Origin: Cryptomeria japonica
Taxonomy: Eukaryota > Streptophyta > Pinopsida > Cupressales > Cupressaceae
Reading direction: 5' to 3'
NCBI RefSeq assembly: GCF_030272615.1
Contig: NC_081411.1
Location: forward strand, 181,500,977-181,564,976
DNA: 64,000 bases
This document shows, piece by piece, positions 56,905 to 64,000 of this stretch. The notes under the pieces are model-generated. The model was given only the letters and a program-made list of their open reading frames with translations, searched no databases and was not told the DNA's origin. The first letter of the stretch is position 1, and every line of letters begins with the position of its first letter. The translations under genes and the position numbers were made by a program.

Positions 56905-59429
56905 GTATTCTTTTGTTTCCTCAATAAGGATAGTTGATCATTCATGCTGTGTACTAGAGGGGAGAATGTCAAACCTTTCATCCTCAGGCACCTCAGAGAG
57001 GTTTTCACCATTGGATACACTCTTTCTTTTGACTTTTGTGGGATCAAACAGTGCCACAGTGTGGTTTTGATTGGAAGATCCATGTTTTATTGTTATATTT
57101 TTGCAGCTGAAAGGTTTGGCATCTGCCCCAAAGTATGTTGCGCTATTAAGTTCAATGGTGAAACTAGCTTTGTGATCCCCACTTGGTATGTTATCCCGTA
57201 GTTCCAAAAAGTCAATGATTGCCTTATCATTTTGGAAGTGGTCAAGGCATGGGGGGTTAGACTGGTTCCATTCGATGAGTTCAGGATAGATAATGGGCAT
57301 TACCTCATCGATCAGGTTTAGTTCACAAGATGTTTCAGTGAGGGTTAAGACGTTGTGGTGAAGGTCATTTATGGTACTCTCCCTATCAGAATAGGGCATA
57401 GGATGTGATGTAGGGTCTGTGGAAGATGTTTCTAGTTCAGGAACCCAAGAGGTTTTAATATGTGCTTCTCTGTAAACAGGGATTTCTTTATGAGGTGGAG
57501 GGGGTGATGCGTCTTCCTCATCTGAAGTATTGAGATGTATTGAATCAAATTCCCACTCATGTGAGTCGGTCTCTGAGTGACTTTCGAGTATCTGATTACT
57601 ATACCTTACCAGGATATCGTTGGAGTTAAACACTGCAGGTGTGATTGGATGATGTACCTTTGTAGATGAAATGATCGATGCTATAGGAAGGATTATGGGG
57701 ATTAGTGAATTTGATACAGGGAGTATCGGTGTTGTTGACTCTGTTGCTTCTGCTGGAATTGCTAGTGTTGTTGATACTGCTATGGGTTCTGATGCAGTTG
57801 CTGCTGCTATTGTTGCTATTGATGTCATTGCTGCTACTGATGGGATTGCTAGTTTGATTGGTGAGATGATTAGTGTTGTAGATAGTATTGCTGGGAGTTT
57901 CATCCTTAGTGGGGTAGTTGCTATGGTGTGTGGTGTTGTTGATATAATCAAAGGTGACCTCTTTATGTGTGTATTAGGCTGATATAGAGGTTTGCTGGGT
58001 TTCCCTTTGAATTTGAGCTTAGGCAGGATCTCCTTTTGAAAGCCTAGTCCCGTGTTATCTTTGGGCTTTAATTCTGGCTACAGAAGCTCATGTCGTCCTT
58101 GCTTGCAAGGTCCCAAGGCACTTTGACCATTATAACCCATTATTTGCATAATGAGAAGGCCTTTTCAATATTGATATGTGGGAAGCTTAGCTTGTGGGAT
58201 GTTCATGGTGATAGGATCTTTATAGATCCATTCTGCTAAGTCCTCATCTCTGGTCTCTTCTTCTTGACTCTTTCCAATGATAAAAGGCATCAAAGTGCAT
58301 GCTGGATTGACTAGTGGTGTTTGAAGTAACTATTGAGGTTTACCATGAGTTCTAGGAGAAGTGGGCATTTGTCCAACACAAAAGAGTTGGCTTAGATTGT
58401 ACTCTCCAGGACCTTCCTCTTCCATTTTCATCTTGAGGTTCTCTTGCTTGGGTATAGTGGTGTTTGAACTGGAAAGAGAGGTTGGACTTACATATGATGT
58501 GGATGGGATAGCTTCTCTATTGTTGGGAATGGTAATCTCTGATTGATGATTTATGTTATGACAATAGGCAAAAGGATTTGCATCGCCCAGGATTGTAATT
58601 TCTACACTGTTATGAGGGAACTTTATACATTGGTCGTAGGTGGATGGAACAACTTGCATGGCGTGTATCCAAGGTCTTCCTAACAATAAATTATACGGTA
58701 GAGGAAGGTCCAGAACTTGACATAAGATGTGCTTCACCACTGGGCCCACTCGGATTGGTAACACAACTACTCCTTTGGATGAATGCTCTGCATCATCATA
58801 GGTTTTTATGGTTATTTTTTGCAGGGATCCACTGATTCAATTGCATATCCCAATGCTGTGACCAATTGTAATGTACAAATATTTAGGCCTGCTGCATTGT
58901 TGATCAAGACTCACTTGATCCTGTGTTGGTTGATAAATCCTTCAATATGGACTGAGGCGTTATGATGTTGTTGGAAGGATGTATTGCCACTTTCAGAGAA
59001 AGTGAGACATGGTGATGATCTCAGATTACCAACCATAGCTTGGAATTGATCTGTATTTAGATTTGCAGGGACTGATGCCTCTTGGAGAGTTTGATCCAAG
59101 ATTATTTTATGAGATGGGGATTAGTGCAACAACTCTAAGATGGATATAAGTACGGGCATCTTGTCTAACTGCTCCACAAGGTTATACTGCTTTGGATGGA
59201 AGGTGTGCCTTGTGGAGCTTCTTTAATGGTGATCTTGCCATGATGTGTAACAACATTGCAGGTAGAGCTTGGATTTTTAATAGTAATGGTTGCAATTTGT
59301 TCATTGGCATCACATAGGTTATTCACAGTGTAATTATAGGCAGCTCGCGTATAATCAGTGGTATCTGTGTTTCGCCCTAAAGTGGAAGGACCCCTTTGAT
59401 CTTGTGATGGAAGTGGATTCTTAAACATA
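56905..59429 (-). pseudogene. F protease region and gag-pol linker
   Basis: Between gag and RT. 58764-58330 carries the conserved segment YNLLLGRPWIHAMQ, QCIKFPHN and DANPFAYC, which in plant Gypsy elements lies at the end of the aspartic protease; the active site upstream is damaged (stops near 58770 and 59100). 57951-56938 is an open stretch of 337 codons: a Thr/Ser/Ala/Ile-rich low-complexity part, then acidic sequence with ELNSATYFGADAKPF and ERFDIL. The long linker is unusual in length and was probably a spacer in the polyprotein. Confidence 0.65.
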
Positions 59430-60955
59430 AGATGATCATTATTTGTAGTTTTTGGGTCGTGTCCTTCAATTTCAATCTCGCCTTAGTCAATAAGATCCTG
59501 AACAAGATCTTTCAATCTGTGACAATTGCTAGTTTTATGCCCTTTCCCTTGATGGAATTCATAATGTTCATTATCCCTCCACCATGAAGGTTTGATTTGA
59601 GGTTTGTAATTTGATGTCTTTGGTAAGGTCACCAAATTTGAAGAGACCAACTGACGTAACACTGTTTCAATAGGTTCCCCTAAGGGAGTGTATGTTCATT
59701 TTGGTTTATAATTTTGTTGGTGTTGTTTGGGTTCCTCTTGAGGTACATTGCATCCTTGATTGGGGGGAGCAACTGTGTTATTCTTGGGTGGGGGGTTTTG
59801 TCCCGCAAATCGCACCACAGGTTGTGCACTTTTGATAGTCCTTGCATTGACAACCCCATCGTTGATGATGTTTTTGTTTTTGTTCCAGAAGTTAGGCTTA
59901 TTGCTATTGAAGCACGAGCGAGGGCCATCCTTTGGCTCATTGTATATCTTGATAAGCCCCTTTTTGATGAGAGCCCGTTCACATTTTAAACCCTTGGTGA
60001 TCATGTCATTGAAAGATTTTGTGCCTTTCACGTCTAGGTGAAATTCCATTTCTTCATTTAAGTTGGAAATAAATATTTCCACTAATTCTTGTTCAGGTAA
60101 CTGAAGAGAACGTCTAATAGACATTTGATGCTATCGTTGCAGGAAAACTGAAAATAGCTCTCCTGGTTTTTGCTTATTGTTACACAAATCGGCCATGGTG
60201 ATATCACATTCAATGTTATGTGAGTAATATGCAAGGAATTTCTAGACTAGTTCTTCGAATTTCCTAATGCTGCCTGGTAGTCAGGAAAACCATGATGTGG
60301 TTGTTCCTCCCAAACTTTGGGGAAAGAGTTGCATTAGGTACGTGTCCTCATATGCCAATTCTAGGCAAGCTGAATGGAATTCTCTAACATGATCACGAGG
60401 ATCTCCTTTTCCTCAATAATTTTCAAACTTAGGTGTTTCAAACCCTCATGGAAAAGGTGGCATATGTAGATTCCTATCAAAGGGATAGGGACAAATATCA
60501 TTAAGTGAAAACTAGTTTGTTTCACACCACTGTGGAGTTATTGGGCTAAATTATCGACTTGTTGTCGCAACATGTCAATGTGATTTTGAGGAGGAGGAGG
60601 TGGGGGATTTTCTTGATGAAGGTTGTATTTGATGTGATCCTGACCTCTTTCACCCTCATTATGAATTTGTCATTTCAATGCTTGCCTTAATTATGCAGTA
60701 TCAAAATCAAGGGGGAGTTTAGCTCCCTCTTGGGCAATTCTTAAAAAGTGAGTATCAACGTTGTTCTTGAGTATTTCATCAAAAAGTTGATTAAAGAGAG
60801 GGTTGTGTTGTGCCCTTTCTATTGTTGTAGGAGTAGGAGTTCTTGGATTCTCATCATTTGGGTTTCCTCAAAAGGGCTTCTTGGAATTCATTGATATTTT
60901 CCTCCTCTTCTTCCTCAATTTCCATTTGTCTAGATCTTGATCTGGCTTTAGCCAT
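59430..60955 (-). pseudogene. F Gag
   Basis: Start at ATG 60955 (MAKARSRSRQMEIEEEEEEN). Gag domain at about 60430-60150: KFENY, GKGDPRDHVREFHSACLELA, DTYLMQLFPQSLGG, FEELV; then RSLQLPEQELVEIFISNL and SFNDMITKGLKCERALIKKG (60124-59950). A zinc-knuckle-like YEFHQGKGHKTSNC with CHHC pattern (first Cys changed to Tyr) is near 59540. Multiple stops. Gag forms the particle and binds RNA. It shares the GKGDP and CHHC features with the Gag of G, so G may have arisen from this group. Confidence 0.8.
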
Positions 60956-61389
60956 TTTGTTTACAAGTAGTTGTTGAAGTTTGGTGAAAATGATGATGAG
61001 TTGGTGATGAAATGAGAGATAAATGTTTGGTGAAGTGTTTTGCATATGGATCTCTAGCACTAAAGGTAGATGTTACCAAATTTTTTCCTTGAATTTCTTG
61101 TTGTGTTTGGTTGCTAATGTTTGATATGATAAGGTTTAGAGAGATCTGAGACGTGTTACAGACCCAACTACCTAGTAATGAGAGGATGCACTCATAAACT
61201 AGTGTTAACCTGCGTAGAAAATGCCTCTTTAGGATGAGTTTATCTTAGATGTAGAGACACTCTAAAAAGTGATGTGTTGTGTTTGATTCAAGCAATATCG
61301 AAAGAGAACTTAGGACAAAACCTCTTTATGTTCCGAGAGTTGAAATGGATTGATGATGTGTAAATGTGACAATGGATGAAATGTTAACT

Positions 61390-61941
61390 TCAATAAAAAC
61401 TCTGTGGTACAAAAGGAACAAACTCTTCCTCTTCTCTTTTAGGAGTTGGTGGTTCTTCCCTAATTGATTTATATGTGATGCAAATGTCTGGAAAGAAGGC
61501 AGGATTGATTTTACCTCCTTTGTTTTTATGATAACTCAAAGCTCTATATTGAGTAAAAGCTTTGCGGTTTAAAGACTCTTGATCAAACTCGTTTGATTTT
61601 CCTTGAAGATATAGACGCATGTGACGTAAGAAGGTTCTATGGGAGACAAAGATTTGTCTATTAAGATAGAATAATTTCCTTCTTTTGATGAAAGCCTTTG
61701 AGCTCAATGGTATTTTCTTCAAGTTGATATGTTGATGAAGATTCTTCCTTCTCAAAATGTGAAGAATGGTCATATAGTTTTGATACTTTATTTTTGCACA
61801 TTGTTTTTGATCTTTGCCAAATGTTGGTGTTTTGAAAACTTTGTGTTGGATGAATACTTGTTGTGGAATTGGTTTTTGATTTTTCTTTGACAAGAAAACA
61901 AAGCAAGCACACAAACACAAGAATGTTGCCTCAAAAGGCAT
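61390..61941 (-). CDS. Extra ORF upstream of gag in element F
   Basis: Uninterrupted, 183 codons from ATG 61941; the frame is open upstream to about 62025 without ATG. It begins with a hydrophobic stretch (residues 5-19, FEATFLCLCACFVFL) that could be a signal or membrane segment. It then becomes strongly basic (Lys, Arg, His) and ends in an acidic PKREEEEFVPFVP tail. It has no similarity that I can see to gag or pol. Ogre-type elements have an ORF of unknown function in this position. It is open although the neighbouring gag and pol are broken, which could be chance. Confidence 0.4.
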   Translation of the reverse strand: MPFEATFLCLCACFVFLSKKNQKPIPQQVFIQHKVFKTPTFGKDQKQCAKIKYQNYMTILHILRRKNLHQHINLKKIPLSSKAFIKRRKLFYLNRQIFVSHRTFLRHMRLYLQGKSNEFDQESLNRKAFTQYRALSYHKNKGGKINPAFFPDICITYKSIREEPPTPKREEEEFVPFVPQSFY

Positions 61942-62969
61942 AAATAAGTGTGGGTCTAGATCAACCCAATCTTTGGAATTTTTATGACCCTTTCTTTCCA
62001 AATGTTTTTGAGTATGTTTTTTCAAAAAGCCTAAAGTCGGCTCAATTTATCATTGGTCTTGACACAAAATGAAGACATTTCAAACACTTTTTATCCCTAA
62101 GGTCAAATGGCCAGTTGAGATAATTTTAGCCCACATCTTGATATTTCTTCAACTTTGGTACTACATACCTTATGAATCCCACTGTGGCAAGTAAGGATGT
62201 GATATACTAAGTATTGCACGAGCATAACAAATAGATGATCCCTATGATGGGGGAGTCACCACTTTTATCAGGCTACAAGTAACCTTTCAAAAAGCTATGT
62301 TTCTACTCAAGGAAATATGTATGGTGAGTATCTTGGGAGTAAAACCTTCTATGCCCTTGCACTGAACTTCTCACAAATATCCTCAATCAATAGAATGGGT
62401 GGGCTACTACATAAAGGTGTTTAGTAATTTTTGATGTCTTTGGACATAAGTTCGTTCTGCAGTGACTCACTTAAGAGCCTTGTAACTTGTGGTGGGGCCC
62501 TTTTGTCCTTTCGACAAGTTACACTGTAGGAACAGCTATACCCAAGGCTACAACTTTCACTCACACCTGATTTCTATAGTGGCTCAAAGGATTTACCGCA
62601 CGAGGTCGTTCCCAAGAGTGATGTGTCTCTTGGCAGACCTCTCTTAAAAAGATAAACTTTGACTGTTACTAACACTTTTCTCTTCCACCTAGGACCATGA
62701 AAGCCAAGGGAGAGGATAGTGTGTGTTAGAAGTAGGACCACTCGACAAACTTTTTGTACAAATGTGCCAAACACAAAAGACACTTGTTCTTTTCAACTCA
62801 TCATTGCAATGTTATCTAACTATTTGGAGATGTTGCTCCAACAGATATGGTGTTCTTTTTAACTTTCAAAGTCAAAATGTTTGACACTTGACAAACTTTT
62901 GGAAAGCAAAACCTGGTCAACAAAAATAAAGTCGTGTAGCCTTTGTAGAAAAAAAGGTAAATGTGAGGT

Positions 62970-63280
62970 TCTTTTTATGCACCAAATGAAAATTTGAGTT
63001 TGTTTTAGTTGCACCAAATAGAAAATGTGAAGTTCTTTTTATCCATTTGTGAAAAACAAGAAAGATGAAGTTCTTTGTTATGCACCAAATGAAAACTTGA
63101 GTTTGTTTTAGTTGCACCAAATAGAAAATGTGAAGTTCATTTTATCCCTTTGTGAAAAACAAGAAAGATGAAGTTCTTTTTTTTATGCACCAAATGAAAA
63201 AGTTGAGTTTGTTTTAGTTGCACCAAATAGAAAATGTGAAGTTATTTTTATCCCTTTGTGAAAAACAAGAAAGATGAAGT
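62970..63280 (-). repeat. Tandem repeat of about 104 bp, three copies, next to the primer site
   Basis: 'atgcaccaaatgaaaa' recurs at 62977, 63080 and 63185, each followed by 'gagtttgttttagttgcacc' and 'ccctttgtgaaaaacaag'-like sequence. The leader of E0 has related but not tandem 'aaaaagaac' words at 700-970. Confidence 0.85.
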
Positions 63281-63440
63281 TGTAAACCAAAGAAATTAAA
63301 ATGTTTTAAACTAACTCCTTCCAAAACCCGCACAAACAAAAATATTAGAAAATCTGCAACTAAAACATTCAAAAACAGTTAGTGCACATGGTGGGCTCAC
63401 AAGCCTAAAAAAATGTCTTTGAAGTTACAAAACCATTGGA

Positions 63441-63458
63441 TTCATGTCGGGTTCACCA
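63441..63458 (-). other. Primer binding site (element F)
   Basis: Reverse complement is TGGTGAACCCGACATGAA, two bases from the 5' LTR; nearly identical to that of G. Confidence 0.8.
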
Positions 63459-63460
63459 AA

Positions 63461-64000
63461 TGATGTCATGGAAATGGGGACAAGGCAACAACAAAGTTCA
63501 ATGTTAATAAGTTAGTTTCAACCATAAAACCAAAACGATGAACTAAAAACCATTCCAAACATATCAAAAGAGATTTCAAAAAGCATGAATGAAATTTAAC
63601 AAAACAAAAGAAAGGAGAAGAGCCTCCCTAAGATGCTTCCATAATGCATTTTGATGCTTCTCCCTTGTTTCTCCCCTCTCCAAGTCCCAAATGAGTGTAG
63701 CTCTCAGCTCTCAGCTTTTAGCACTAGTCATGGATGCCATATGGAGATTCAAGATGGTTGGATGTGATAAACAAATGCTATGCAAGTGTAGATAGTGATG
63801 CTATGAAAAAGCTCTATGCTAATACCAATATAAAAACAATACTCTAATGCTTCCTTCTTTGCTTGAGGAGAAGGGTTCTATTTATAGAAGAAATGGGGAA
63901 ATGAAGGGTTAAGATTGAGCAATCTTAAAAAGGGTTAGGATTGAAAGATATTCAATCCATGTGAGACTTTCAACCCAATCCCATGTTGACAAGTGTCACC
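63461..64000 (-). repeat. 5' LTR of element F, partial
   Basis: Forward strand TGATGTCATGG onward, matching 41917-42456 with few differences. The LTR continues beyond the window. TATA box near 63877. Confidence 0.93.

Larger units (their letters stand above)
60956..63440 (-). other. F leader
   Basis: 2.5 kb between primer site and gag, long as in Ogre-type elements. It contains an extra ORF (61390-61941), a block shared with E0 ('gttggagcaacatctccaa' on the element strand, about 62843) and a tandem repeat next to the primer site. The remainder shows no gene. Confidence 0.6.
41917..64000 (-). mobile_element. F: large Tat/Ogre-like Ty3/Gypsy element, partial, with G nested
   Basis: Reverse strand. 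In element order: 5' LTR (from beyond 64000 to 63461), primer site, 2.5-kb leader with an extra ORF, gag, protease region, RT, RNase H, a second RNase H, integrase, 3' region, polypurine tract, 3' LTR (43716-41917). Without nested G the internal part is about 12 kb. The double RNase H and the extra ORF before gag are traits of the Tat/Ogre lineage. The presumed TSD on the left is GATAG (41912-41916); the partner lies outside the window. The coding region has many stops and shifts. Confidence 0.92.

Noticed and set aside
57671-57982. Open frame of 103 codons, forward strand, Ala/Ile/Val-rich and membrane-like
   Set aside because: Antisense shadow of the Thr/Ser/Ile-rich linker of F; it has no homologue elsewhere in the window.

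Overview
This window is a stack of nested LTR retrotransposons from a plant nuclear genome, most likely a large-genome seed plant. A conifer or other gymnosperm is my guess from the style of the repeats, and it cannot be proved from this sequence. I see no intact host gene, rRNA, tRNA or other RNA gene. Almost every base can be assigned to about nine elements, and four insertions are proved by perfect 5-bp target site duplications (TSDs). Letters A to H and E0/E1 are my own labels.

Layout. (1) 1-19871 is E0, an old forward-strand Ty3/Gypsy-type element without gag-pol. It has a leader with tandem repeats, a small repeat-bearing ORF, a long 3' region and a tandemly duplicated 3' end (two LTRs). 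It is interrupted by solo LTR A (2948-3884, TSD ATCTT) and by complete element B (5023-13131, TSD ATACC). (2) About 19985-20399 is unclassified; 20400-21460 is a reverse-strand Ty1/Copia integrase relic, joined at about 21457 to E1, the 3' part of a forward-strand Tat-like Gypsy element ending at 26636. (3) 26637-37633 is element C (reverse strand), cut by E1 on the left and carrying nested element D (28303-34905, TSD CTTAG). (4) 37761-41916 is the 3' end of another reverse-strand Gypsy element, H, with an antisense plant-mobile-domain (PMD) pseudogene. (5) 41917 to beyond 64000 is F, a large reverse-strand Tat/Ogre-like Gypsy element with gag, protease region, RT, two RNase H domains and integrase. 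F is split by the younger Gag-protease-only element G (46284-54012, TSD GCAAG).

The most interesting system is the B/C/D group. All three have Copia-style initiator-Met primer sites and a coiled-coil Gag with four or five CCHC zinc knuckles. They lack reverse transcriptase and integrase and instead carry a second large ORF (about 1,100 codons) that I do not recognise. ORF2 is homologous across elements whose LTRs differ strongly. They look like non-autonomous retrotransposons that keep their own Gag plus a novel accessory protein and borrow polymerase functions. A 7-9 bp hairpin near the 3' end of all their LTRs and repeated purine tracts before the 3' LTR are further shared, unexplained signals.

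G is a second strategy: an intact 1,098-residue Gag-protease-like ORF with no polymerase, plus a repeated GC-rich stem-loop in LTR and leader. The Gypsy-type elements E0, E1, F and H share a stem-loop about 120-160 bases before the polypurine tract. Nearly all other coding regions carry in-frame stops, so G's ORF is the only large one that looks intact.
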